DNA of 64,000 nucleotides, taken from the NCBI GenBank assembly GCA_904063045.1, contig CAJFCJ010000006.1:4852408-4916407 (forward strand), in the 5' to 3' direction. Below the pieces are notes generated by a model. It was not told the origin of the DNA, did not search any database, and saw only the letters and a list, made by a program, of their open reading frames with translations. Every line of letters starts with the position of its first letter. The first letter of the stretch is position 1. The translations under genes were made by a program, and so were the position numbers. Positions 11,183 to 22,465 of the stretch are shown piece by piece. This DNA comes from Dimorphilus gyrociliatus. Taxonomy: Eukaryota; Annelida; Polychaeta; Dinophilidae.

Positions 11183-13778
11183 TTAAATGTTTATGAACCA
11201 GACCCTTAAAGTTCCATCGTCGCTAGCAGTAACCATTTTACCAGATTTTATTTTTAAATCCTTTAAACCTGCTCTGTGGCCATGAAGCACTCTTGTACAA
11301 GTTAGCGTTGCAAGGCTGTATTCCTTAACGCAACCGTCGGATGACGCTGTGTAAAAGAAGCTTCTTGTTCCTGTCCCTTTTAAATAGTCTATTGCGGTTA
11401 TTTGAGAGGAATGGGCCTTTATCAAAGCTTCTAGCCTACCATTGCATATATTAAAGGCTGCTACCTTTCCTTTAACATCACCGCACAGAGCCAAATAATT
11501 TATGACTTTAAGACTAGTTAAGGAATCAACTAGTTTATGTTCAAAAACTTTTATGACTTGACCAGAATGAATATTGGTCAATTTTAAAGTTTTATCAGTA
11601 CTTGCTGTGACTATGAGTTTTGTCTTGTCAAAGAACAATGCGTTTATATGACTCTGGTGGAGGGGTAATACCTTAATACATTCGAAATCGCTAGCTCTTT
11701 CCCATATTCTTACTGTACCATCGTGCGAACCGGATATTAATAGTTTACCATTTGAAGACATTGTCGAAACAACGCCAGTATGGCCTGTTAAAATTTTGAG
11801 TAATGTTAAATTTATCCCGTGCCATATCATTATTGAAGCATCCCAAGAACCCGTAAATATTTCCTCCCCATCTGTGACGATACAGCGAACTCCTCCTTTA
11901 TGACCGTACAGTTTGTAGAAAGGTTTCATCTGTCGACTATCCCACATACGAATTGATCTATCAGCACTGCCAGTTAGAATCCGTTTTTTGTCGATCTCAA
12001 CGCAATTGACAGAATCCATATGGCCTTGAAGTTTGTAAGCTTTATCAACATTTGGCAATTTTCCGATTACTTCTTCTAATTTTAAGACTTGGGTTACGGA
12101 TCCTGAGTCTATGTTTCGAAACAAAGGATTAGTATTAGAGAGTAAGGGTAAAAGAATGTTAGTATAAACTGTAAAATGTATAAAAGCGTACTTTGAGCAA
12201 GATTTTTAGATTGCATCAAATGTAAGTGTATGTCTAATGCTGAATCGTCTTCCGATTCTTTCTCCTTCTTATGCCAAGTTCTTAAAGGTTTGCATTGAAC
12301 ATCTTTAAGATCTTCTCTCTCCTCCCACGACAAATCTTCATTCTCACCTCCGCTTCTGAATTTAGACGACGCTCTCGACATCCTACTTTGAGGTTTAGAC
12401 AGACCTCCAATACTTACGGTATCTATTAGAAATTAACAATCGTATATTATAGATTAAGTGTCATTGTTTGAAAACTTGAAAAAAAACGCTATTTATTACC
12501 ACTTCTTGCAGTTTTTCTTCTTGATTTTGGCTTTTCAATAATACGAACTTTGGCACCGGAAAGTTGATAAACGTTACCCCATAATTTTGAGAAGCTGTCC
12601 TCTCTAACTTCTTTCCACAATCCTTTATTTTGCTCAGATAACAACTTCCATCTTCGGCAGACAAGTGAACAATTTCTTAAATCATCCGTATCTAAATATT
12701 TAAATATATTAAGTAAAATATCATCCGGCAACCAATCAATATCAATTTTTTCGCGAAATCTTTCCATTAAACATCTCATAAACAGTATCAACTCATTTTT
12801 ACAACAGACTTTCAATAAATCAACTAGAAGTGATAACAATTCAGATTGTGACCAAGTATTCATCCATAATCGTATCTAAGCATGAAAAACACACATGAAA
12901 AACAGATTAGTAACTTGTAGAATGAATGAACGTGGAGAGGGTTGGGAAAAAATTCAATAAATATAATTTATTATAAATAATTCTCTTATAGATTTTTTTA
13001 CAATCTCTTTGTTATGAAAACGAAGTAATAACCTGTTCTACTTGTTCTTTGAAGTGTTTGTGTAATTTCTTTTCATCAGCCTTTATTAAACGTTCTTTTG
13101 AATTGTTTGACCAAAATTTTGAGGGTTTGTACAACGATTGAGCTGCAATAAGCTTCGGTTGAAAATCAAGTGTATTTTCTGTAAGACTTTTAACAAATAG
13201 TTTCTCAGCTTTCCAAGATCCTCTCTTTGATCTTTCCGGTAAGAAATCCTTAGAAGGCGATGGAAATGATTCAAAACTTTTCCTATTTTTATATGTCCAT
13301 TGTAATGTTTTTGATTTTTTAATAAAATCAACCTAACAATTAAAAAAGGAAAAAATGTTGAAAATTTTCATTATGGTGTGAATTGAAAAGTTAACTTTAT
13401 ACTTACTTTATCTATATTTTTACTTTCAGTATCCGATGTTTTTTCTTCTTTACCAAAATATTGTAAAGTGTCTTTTAATATACTTTTTGAAAAATCTTGA
13501 CAAAATTTATTGAATATTGCTGTTTTATCAGTAGTTTCTTTCTTTTCTTTTTTATGATATGTTAACTTTGGTATAGTTTCGATTTGATGTAAAAGAGGTT
13601 CAATAGAGGTAGTTAATGACTGCAATTGTTCAATTTGACATCTGGTTGTCAACTCCGAAAGAACAATTTCTTTTTGCCAATTTGGCCAGATTGAGAACCA
13701 TTCAAGTATTTTCTTTCGAACTTGTTCATGAGTTAATTGTAGAGGCGGAAGGTACTTTAGAATCGTCGTCATGGTCAC
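11183..13778 (-). CDS. F-box/WD40 protein, probable SCF substrate receptor
   Basis: Five exons join in frame: 13778-13407, 13332-13033, 12875-12500, about 12424-12193 and about 12107-11183. The N-terminal part (exons 1-2) has a helical segment (KKILEWFSIWPNWQKEIVLS...RCQIEQLQ) like that upstream of the F-box in FBXO16-type proteins. Exon 3 carries the F-box (LPDDILLNIFKYLDTDDLRN...VCRRWK). Exon 4 is a charged linker. Exon 5 encodes a WD40 propeller with about seven repeats (GHMDSVNCVE...ADRSIRMWD, GHKGGVRCIV...WDASIMIW, ending DDGTLRVWFINI). The F-box would bind Skp1 and the propeller would bind a degron. It resembles FBXW proteins, possibly FBXW10-like, but I cannot name an orthologue and it is not FBXW7. 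Confidence 0.85.
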
Positions 13779-14319
13779 TGCAGACAGAATAATAGCCTCG
13801 GAAGAACTACTTTTTTACAGTGTCCATAATATACATTGGTGGACAATTCAAATTTAAGCCTATTCAACTTTGTAAATATGCATTATTTATATCGGTATTC
13901 AAATCTTTGTTGGGTTAAATAAAATTTAACAAATAGAATACTTGAAACCTAAGTGTATTTGTTAAGTGATTAAAATCTTAAAATGTTGATATTTCAAAAT
14001 ACTTAATTAATTTTTTGTTGATTATTTATAATATTTTTCAAATTGAATTATATGGCCAACTGTGTGTAATAGTTTAATATGCAAAAATTTCAAAATATTT
14101 TATTAGACGAGTAAAAGAGATCGCCAATTTTTTCATAATTTGAAATTTTGAGCAAGAAGTCCACTCTTTGAAAGCGATAATATATGTTTTTCCATTTCAC
14201 GACCTCGAAATGTTCAAATCGAAAATGATTCTAAATTTTATGGTCAGTTTCGCTGTCCACGGAAGAGGTCAGTGTTCAAAACTACGAGCCATTTAAAGCA
14301 CGTTCGCTTCGCAACAATC
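13779..14319. promoter_or_regulatory. Head-to-head region, F-box/WD40 gene and SFXN5
   Basis: A 541-base shared upstream region. It is AT-rich in the middle and less so near the SFXN5 start. No TATA box is convincing. It probably contains both promoters. Confidence 0.45.
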
Positions 14320-15523
14320 ATGAGTGTATTGAAAGCATCAAATGATGATTATCCGACGTTTCAACTCAACACACCCCGATTTGATCAGGTGCAACTCGCT
14401 ATTGCTTGTTAAGATTAAAAGCCAAAAGAAATTGATGCTAATTGATATATATAGTTTTGCTTATAATTGTTTCTTTTACAGTCTACATTCAAAGGAAGAT
14501 TGAGACATTTTTTGGATGTAACCGATCCGAGAACACTTTTTACAAGTCAAGTTAGTATTAAGATATTCTGACTTTGAAACCTAATTAAGATGCTGTTTTT
14601 ATCTCATTTAGGCTGAATTAGAAAGAAGCCAAGAACTATTAAAAAGTTTTGAACGAGGTACTCTTGATAGTACAATTACCAATAAACAACTATGGGAAGC
14701 TCAGAAGATAAAGCAAGCAATAATCCACCCAGATACTGGGGAGAAGATACCAATGCCATTTCGAATGTCAGGCTTTGTACCATTTGGCGCGCCAATTGTA
14801 ACTGGCCTATTACTTCCGAATCAAGGAATTGCCCAGATTGTATTTTGGCAATGGTTAAATCAGAGTCACAATGCGGCAGTTAATTACTGCAATCGCAATG
14901 CATCTAAAAAGACGCCAACATCGAGATTCTTATTAGGTTATGCAGGGGCTGTCACTAGTGCAGTTACGATAGCGTTATCTTTAAGCGTGCTTGTCAAACG
15001 AGCTAATGGTTTGAGCCCTGCTGTAAAACTTATAGTTCAGAAATTTGTTCCCTTTCCTGCCGTCGCTACGGCTAGTGTTAGTAATGTTGTTCTAATGAGA
15101 AATTCTGAACTAAGCGAGGGAATTAACGTTGTGGATAAGAACGGAAGAGTGATTGGTGTATCAAAAGTAGCGGCTAAGAAGGCTCTGACAGAGACAGCTT
15201 TGACCCGAGCTTTCCTACCCGCTCCCATACTTGTCATTCCACCTATTATCATGACGGCTCTGGAGAAGACAAAGTGGCTTAAACGAAATCCCAGAATGCA
15301 TCTCCCGTGCAATGCCCTGGCTGCAACACTTTCATTTGCTTTTGCCTTGCCAATTGCAATCGCCCTTTTTCCGCAAATGTCTTCGGTAAGTCCTTACAGT
15401 GTTTAACTCAGGTCACTAGCAACTTACATTTACCTCCTTTGCCAGATAAAACGGGAAGATTTGGAGGCCGATTTGCAGGAAGAATGCAAAGATGTGTGCC
15501 TGTATTATAACAAAGGATTGTGA
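14320..15523 (+). CDS. SFXN5: Sideroflexin-5, mitochondrial amino-acid/citrate-type carrier
   Basis: Sideroflexins are multi-pass inner-mitochondrial-membrane carriers, and SFXN1 transports serine. Four exons: 14320-14388, 14482-14550, 14612-15385 and 15446-15523. The family start [26 protein letters not shown], the [21 protein letters not shown] motif and [16 protein letters not shown] are all present. LFPQMSSI followed by the C-terminal YYNKGL matches SFXN5 (VYNKGL in vertebrates) better than SFXN1-4. Membrane segments follow at about residues 80-100, 140-165, 175-195, 230-250 and 270-290. The gene appears complete and normal. Confidence 0.95.
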
Positions 15524-15904
15524 AAGAACCCGAAAAACAATCTTTTAATAACCTTTCGAATGCGTTTTGCTGTCATAAGCGATTACAATATTATCTAAAC
15601 GATTACAACTAAGAGGTACGCTAAGGCAGTGTTAGATGATAAAACAAATAACGTTGTAATAAAGTTTACAGAACTTAAAACACCAAGATGACATACTTGG
15701 TGTATATACATATAAATATTTACGATCAATAGAACTGCATAATAAAGGTTACAACTTAAAAATAACTACAGGATGGACGCACTAATCGTTTTATACAATA
15801 ATTATTTACAATCCTGTACAGAACACTCACGCACTAAAGTAAACAGACGATGCTAAATAGAATAACAATAATAATAATAGTAGTTGTTGTTAACAAAGTC
15901 ATCT
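15524..15904. other. Convergent 3' spacer
   Basis: This contains the 3' ends of SFXN5 and the C2H2/AT-hook gene. No gene is seen. ATAATAATAATAGTAGTTG near 15870 is simple sequence. Confidence 0.5.
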
Positions 15905-18722
15905 TCAAGTCATCAATGCTAAAATATTTGAATCGATGATAATTTCTTGCTGCTGGTTTACTATACCTTCAACGACAATTTGTTGCCCACTATTTCCAGT
16001 CAGCATTACTTGTTGCTTTGTTCCAGGCTTTGCTGAAGACTTTATAACAAGAGGTTGGCTTCCAGATTGTCGTTGTTGTTGTTGCTGCTGTTGTTGCTGT
16101 TGCTTAACTTGTCTCATCATGGCCTGGGTTTGAGGTGTTTTTAAAAGACTTTGCATTGGTGGACTAGAAGTGGCTGGCGCAGGAGCCGGTTCCGGTTCAC
16201 CCTTCTGTGTCATCACATCTGATGGTCTCATGATTTGGTCACTCATATCTAAAAGGGCTGGTACAACCGATGATTCAACTAAAATTCGGACATATTCCGA
16301 GCTATTTGGATCGAATCCTTGTTCTTCAGCCTGTCCATCTCCCATTATAGATGGCAAGAGGTTTTGAGGAACAAATAAATATTCCTGTCCAGGAGGGGCA
16401 GGAGGAACTTCACCTTCTCCCGTTGAACCTGTTTCAGCTTGCTCAACGGCTGCGTTTTCGCGTGCATCATCTTTCGTATTTTCAAAGAGATTATCGGGTA
16501 GTTGGTGCTCAGCATTGGGAGCAGTATCGGCTGGAGCTTCTTGTTGCTCTTGTGTTTCCATTTCTTCTTGATCGACAACTTCTTCACCTTCCATGGGGGC
16601 TGGTACATCGGCACGAGGTGTGCCGGCTCCCTCCATTTTCGGTGTGGAATTTGCTCCTGGATATCCAGTCATATTTGATGGTGTGTTAATTACGTAGCTG
16701 ATAGACTCAGTTTGAGACTTTTTATAGCTTATGTTGTACTTCTTGTTTGGTTTCAAGCTAACAATTTGGCCGTTAGGTAATTTCAAAGAAACATTTTCTC
16801 CTTCCTTAACTTGTTGAATGATGGTCTGTCCACTTTCTTCTTCTGTTAATTCTCTAACTTTAGTTCCATCCTCTAAATAAGTATATTTAGCTTCTGTTCT
16901 AGGTGAGAATCCCCCACTCTTTGGTGGTCGTCCACGTGGACGACCTCTAGGAATATAGCCTCTATTTGCTGTTGCACGACCTCTTGGTGTGTCAGGTTCA
17001 GTCCAGTCTGGGTCGTCGGGATCCCTACCGCGACCTCTTCCAATTCCTCGACCGCGACCTCTTACTCCAGCAGACACTGCACCTCGACCCCTTATGCTAT
17101 TGGTATTAGCAGAACCAGGAGTTGTTGGTTTGGTAACAACCGCACCAGCTTGAGCTTTTTCTTTTTCGTCTTCAGAATAAGGTACAACGAGTACTCTTTG
17201 TCCACCGCCAGGTTGTGGAATAACTCGAACAACTTTGAAGGTACCCTGGGGCGTATGCAGTATTTTGCCTTCCTTCATATCTGTCGATGTAACTCCCGTA
17301 GCCTGAATCTTATTTTGAGTGGCAGCATTAGCTGCTTTTGAAGCTTTATCTTCGTCTTCTTCTTCTTCCTCAGCCTCCTCTTCATTTTCGGCCTCATGAA
17401 CCTCCTCTTTATCAGGAGTATATTCATCTTCTGATTCTTCAGCGGCCTGAAGGTGTTCAACGTTAGATTGGAAATTTAAACTTAATTTGCACATTACTTC
17501 ATCTTCTTCTTCATCATCAAAGTAGACAAAATCACCACGTCCATAATCGCCCATCTGTTTACGTTTAGAAACAGTAACAGGAGGTTTTACACCTGATCCA
17601 TCCCGACCTAAATTTGCATAATGGCTTTTTGGCGGCCTTCCCCTCTTAGCTACAAGCAATGAAGAGATCAGTATTTTCATAATAGTATGGCTCTATTAAT
17701 ACAAACCACCGGTTTTGGAGCGTACTGGATTTTTACTAGCGCCATAGTACACATATCCGTCCGCTCGCCTCTTTCCGTCTTTGTCAAGACGAGACCCAAG
17801 ACGAACCTATTTTAAGACAAAGTATAATACATTAATCTCAAATTACAAATATTTTATGCAGAAGTTTGACTTACCGCGACATCTTTTGTGGCATAATGAT
17901 CCTCCAAGTGAGTGATAAGACCTTCTCTGCTACGTGTTTCGGCACAAAATGGGCATTTATAGGAACGCAAATTTTTCTAAAAAAAAATTTAAAATACATT
18001 AGCATTTAAAAAAAAAGCATATAAAATCAATAACTGTTTTTTTAACGCTTACTTTATTTTTTCGTTTGTTACTCTTTTTTGTCAACTTTCCTTTTTCCCT
18101 ATAACATCAAATATAGATAGTTAGAATTGAGATAAATCACAAGAAATATACAACTTACTTGAGAATGTGATAACGACTGTGAGCTGTTAACTGCGAGTCT
18201 CTTTGAAATTTTTTGGAGCACTTCGGGCACTGGAGAGGCTTCTGGTTGGAAATATAATTTTTACGTTTATCAATTAAGGAACTAAATGTTTAACAAACCT
18301 CTTTGTGCTCATTAATGGATGGAAATTTGCTAGTTAGTTGCTTATGCATCGACTGAACATATTTCAAGGATTCGTCCTCAACTGGTTTAGCTTCGGCTGG
18401 AGCTTCTTCCGGAGCAGCTTCAGGTAAATCAGAACCTGAGCATCGCTTGTTATAAATGCCGTTTTACAAAAAAAGAGGAAAATCGCATACCTTCAAGAAA
18501 CTTATCCAATTCGGCTGTTTCCATAGGAATATCCTGAGCTGTTCCTGCTGTTTCTGCGATCTGTCCTAGCATACTCATTACTTCAGCTGTTTGTTCCTCC
18601 TGAGAGGCCATGGTTTCTCCACCGCTAACAGGTATTAAGCCAATATTTCCGTTTTCCAAGACTACTCTTTTATATGAACCGTCAACCAATGTATGTCCGT
18701 TGACTATATTTGAAAATTCCAT
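15905..18722 (-). CDS. C2H2 zinc-finger / AT-hook nuclear protein
   Basis: Seven exons: 18722 to about 18490; about 18440-18300; about 18246-18165; about 18100-18053; about 17978-17878; about 17816-17709; about 17650-15905. The order is MEFSNIVNG start; a charged/Ala-rich segment; a classical C2H2 finger (CPKCSKKFQ...HSRYH); a second finger (CPFCAETRS...HLEDHY); a first AT-hook (KRGRPPKSHY); a long acidic region; an RG-rich tract (GRGRGIGRGRGRDPDDPDW) with a second AT-hook (RGRPRGRPPKSGG); a Gln run (about 10 Q); and a conserved-looking C-terminus ending QQEIIIDSNILALMT. The Met at 17680 is intronic and not used. It is probably a chromatin-associated DNA-binding protein. I do not recognise a named orthologue. 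Confidence 0.75.
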
Positions 18723-19863
18723 ACTATTTCGAGCTGAAATTTTTTATGAACAATTATATAAAAATTTTAAGCGGGAATTTCTGCCACCTAGTGACAATGG
18801 TAATCATTAAATAGTATTTCTCTTTAAATGTACACTTCTGTAAACTATAATTATTGGTAAAACGTTTCATAGGTTATAAACAATTGGGCGAGCACCAAGA
18901 TTAAATGAAAATTAATTTTTGGGATATTTTTTTTGAGGACGCCGGTTCTAAAAATGACGCGGGCCAAGATACCTTACAAAAAGAAACCTGCCAGGGGGGT
19001 TGAAATTTCAAGTCTGCCATAATTAATTTAGAAAAATTTAAAATCAATTTAACCTATGATTTAATCAAGAAAAACTTTAACTAACCATGAAAATGCCGAA
19101 AAACGATAGCATTTAGCAATGCCGGCCATCTTAAAATGTAGTCCGTGAAAAAGAACGCGACTGTATTAATACGCCAAGTAAATTAGAGCCAACGCAAATG
19201 TTAAATTTCCGCTAACAACATCAATTTTTTAAATATATAATTTATTTTTCCATTGAAAACAAACCTTTATCTATAAAATGCCGAATAATTAAAAAATTCC
19301 AAGTTTCAAACCTTTCGGAGAGATTTAGCAATAATCGACTAGTATGCAAATCAGATGACGTCACTACGCTTTTTGGCGCTCTCTGAAGGCGAAATGGGAT
19401 CAGCTGTCGTCCACTGAATCTTGCACATTCTTTCTATCAACATTGAACCGTTCAACATTATATACTAAGGTTAGTATAAATCACTTTCTCTTTTAACATT
19501 TTAGATCGGCTCAGAGGGTGGTCAGGGTTATATTAAGGTTCTTTCAGTAAAATGTTAATTTTATAGTAATTTCTTTGTTTACTGTTTGGAACAAAGTTAC
19601 ACTCAATGAACACCACTTCGAAAATATAAATTGTTAGGAAGGAGTTAAAAAGTTTAACAACTATTTAAGTTAAATTTATATTTTCTTAATAAATATTAAG
19701 AAATTGAGCAATAGAGATGGCGACAGTATCTCGTTCTTTTGCTTTATTTTTTTTGTTCTATTCGTTCGATGATAAAAACATTTTCATATGTTAAATCATT
19801 CTCAGGTTCATATAAAGGTGGTCACTATAAGCCCAAAAGTAAAAATGATTCGCAAAGTATGCT
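18723..19863. promoter_or_regulatory. Divergent upstream region, C2H2/AT-hook gene and RhoBTB
   Basis: 1.1 kb with no supported coding exon. It includes a GCCGGCCATCTT (YY1-like on the reverse strand) near 19120, an octamer plus CRE pair near 19344-19363, and a possible 5' UTR donor (TACTAAGGTTAGT) near 19470, suggesting a noncoding first exon for RhoBTB. Confidence 0.5.
19344..19363. promoter_or_regulatory. POU octamer next to a perfect CRE palindrome
   Basis: ATGCAAAT (19344-19351) is followed four bases later by TGACGTCA (19356-19363). Both are exact consensus matches (Oct/POU and CREB/ATF). They lie about 500 bases upstream of the RhoBTB start and about 620 upstream of the C2H2 gene start. 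Confidence 0.55.
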
Positions 19864-22201
19864 ATGTTCAGCGTTAGTTATGAAAATATGGATAAAGCCA
19901 TCTTTCAACAAAGTGACACACAACTACGCCATATAGTTGTAAGTTGTTATCTCTAATATTCTTTTATATGATTTTCTTTTCTTTTGCTAATATAATGAAA
20001 AAATATATCGCATTGTAAACAAAGGCCGAATCCGAAACAGTGAAATGCGTCGTTGTTGGTGATAGCGGCGTTGGAAAAACGCGACTGGTATGTTCTCAGG
20101 CTCGAGGAACTAAATATTCACTTGAACAGTTAATTCAAACACATATACCCACCGTTTGGGCTTTGGATCATTATCAGAATAACATTCATGTAATATTATT
20201 AGACAACAATACATTAATTATAATAACTAGTTAATAATTTGCATTTTACAAACAGGTATTAAGAAGATCTATCCGCAAAGTAGACGGAATAACAGTATCT
20301 CTAAGATTATGGGACACATTTGGATATCATGATAAGGATAAACACTTCGCTTATGGAAGAGCCGATGTAATTCTAGTGTGCTTTTCGGTTGTTCGACGAC
20401 GTTCCTACAATAATATATTAAGTCATTGGTATCCAGAAATTCAAAGAACATGTCCTGGTGTACCAATAATATTATGCGGATGTAAAATTGACCTTCGTCA
20501 CTTATATTTGGAGGATTATTTCATGCAAATGGACAAAGGTCCTTTTTTTAAGTGCGTAATTTTTTTTAATTTTAACATAAAAAACCAATAAACATTAGTA
20601 TACTTGTAATTAATTCTTTCTTTATTATAATCTACGTACAGAGCAATTACAGACGATGATATTCTCTATGCAAAAGACGGTAGAAAACTGTGTGAAGATA
20701 TAAAAGCTGAAGGTTACTACGAAACAAGCGTTTTAAGACAATTTGGAATAGCAGAAGTATTCGACAATGTAATAAGAGCGGCACTAATCTATAAACGAAA
20801 CAAGAGATTTTGGAATGTTTTGAATGTATTTAGAACACTTAATAAGCCGTTTATTCAAAAACCTTATTGTCCGCCTCAACCAAAACTGCCTAAATTTAGC
20901 AGAAAATCAAACGATCCATCCATAGATTTAGAGTCACTGTTAAAAGTCACAACAGATTCTACAGATGTTGTTATTCGATGCCAATCAGTTGATATTTCGC
21001 TGCATAAGTTGATCTTAATCGGCAGTTCAGAATTTTTTGAAAATTTATTTTTACTTGATTTGAATGCTTCTAACAACTTGGATAATCCTCTATTTCCTTT
21101 CGTTGAAGTACAAAAGAAACATGAATCCGATTCATTGCAAGATGCCAAATATATCTTACATGCACATCCCGCTTTCACAGCTGCTACGTTGACTTGTTCG
21201 GTGGAATTTTTATATACTGGACGCATGCAGAACACGAATTCGAATCATCTACAAATTGCGGAAGTAGGTCAGCTGATTAAATGCCAGGAAATGGTTTTCT
21301 ATGTTAGACATATTTTGGATAATGAGAGTTATCTAAATGATGAATTGACAAAACTGTTTCTTGAAAAACAGAGGAAAAGGATACAATTACTTTATATCAA
21401 TCATCAATTACTCTCAGGTGCTGTATTTGTTTTTCTAACATTATTTTAATGTCATATGTTACGGAAAATAAATAAATTATAGATATCCTCTTTCAATTGG
21501 ATGATGGTGTTGTCGCAGCGCATAAACTCTTGCTAACGATTCGTTGTGAAGTTATGGCTGGTATGTTCTCTTGTAATTTCATTGAAAGGTCGGCTAAAAC
21601 GGTAAATTATTAATTTTATTTACGACTAAATGCCAGAATTTGCACATTTTGACCAAAATTTTTCTTATCTTTGTATTAGATTCCCCTTCCTGGAGTTAGT
21701 AGAAGCACATTTGTTGCTCTGCAGGAGTACTTATATACTGGATCCAATCCCTGTATGAAAGATGTTGAGCTTTTGGAATTCTTGGAAGTCGCAAACAGAT
21801 TTTGTCTGCCTGTTCTCTTGTCGATGATCGAATGTCAAATCGTCGAAGAGATGGAGATCATTCTCAATAGATATGTGAAAAAAGATGTCAACGAAAAAGT
21901 ATTAAATCTTTTCGAATTTGCTCAGATGCATAATGCAGATCAATTGGTCTCCTGGTGTTCTCGCTATATTCAGGTCAATTATTCTGATATTTTGGCCAAA
22001 AATGGTAAAAGATTGTTTGCATTACAACCAGAAATAATAGCCGAGTTAGAAAAACGACAATGGCCTCCAGCATGGTATCAAGAAGAAATACAATTTTATG
22101 AAAGACGAAAGAAGGATGGTATCATGATTTCTGAACCACCAACCAGCTGGGAAGAGGATAAAAATCCTGGTTGTTTGGGTTTTTGCACAAAAAGAAGATA
22201 A
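19864..22201 (+). CDS. RHOBTB: RhoBTB atypical GTPase with two BTB domains
   Basis: RhoBTB proteins bind Cullin-3 and act as ubiquitin-ligase adaptors rather than switch GTPases. Exon starts are near 19864, 20025, 20256, 20641, 21482 and 21680. The G domain has CVVVGDSGVGKTRL (P loop), HIPTVWALDHY, SLRLWDTFG and GCKIDLR in place of NKxD. The family segment YYETSVLRQFGIAEVFDNVIRAALI follows. The first BTB (DVVIRCQSVDISLHKLIL...) is interrupted by a much shorter insert than in vertebrates. The second BTB runs from DILFQLDDGVVAAHKLLL to about LVSWCSRYIQ. The tail matches the family (KRQWPPAWYQEE...). It ends CLGFCTKRR; two cysteines beside a basic tail might be lipidated, but this is not a CAAX box. 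The start at 19864 is chosen because it splices in frame to AESETVKCVVVG. Confidence 0.95.
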
Positions 22202-22465
22202 TTTTAAAAATAATTGTATTCATGTGACTGACTGATTTCTCTTACGAGGAAAAAATGGACCGATTTATCTTAAATAGTATTTCAAACAGCATATGTTAAA
22301 TCGTATACAGTATATATCCTAATCAATGGAATATATACATATCTGCTTAAATGATTAATTGTATTAATTTTACTAGATTGTAAACGCTAGTTTGATAATT
22401 TTTTATCATTGTATTCTATTAAGTCATATTTTGGTGCTTAAAAATCATTGCTTTATTATTGATAA

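Noticed and set aside
17641-17680. Start codon at 17680 giving MKILISSLLVAKRG
   Set aside because: These codons lie in an intron; the exon begins with the AKRGRPPK AT-hook and joins upstream zinc-finger exons in frame.
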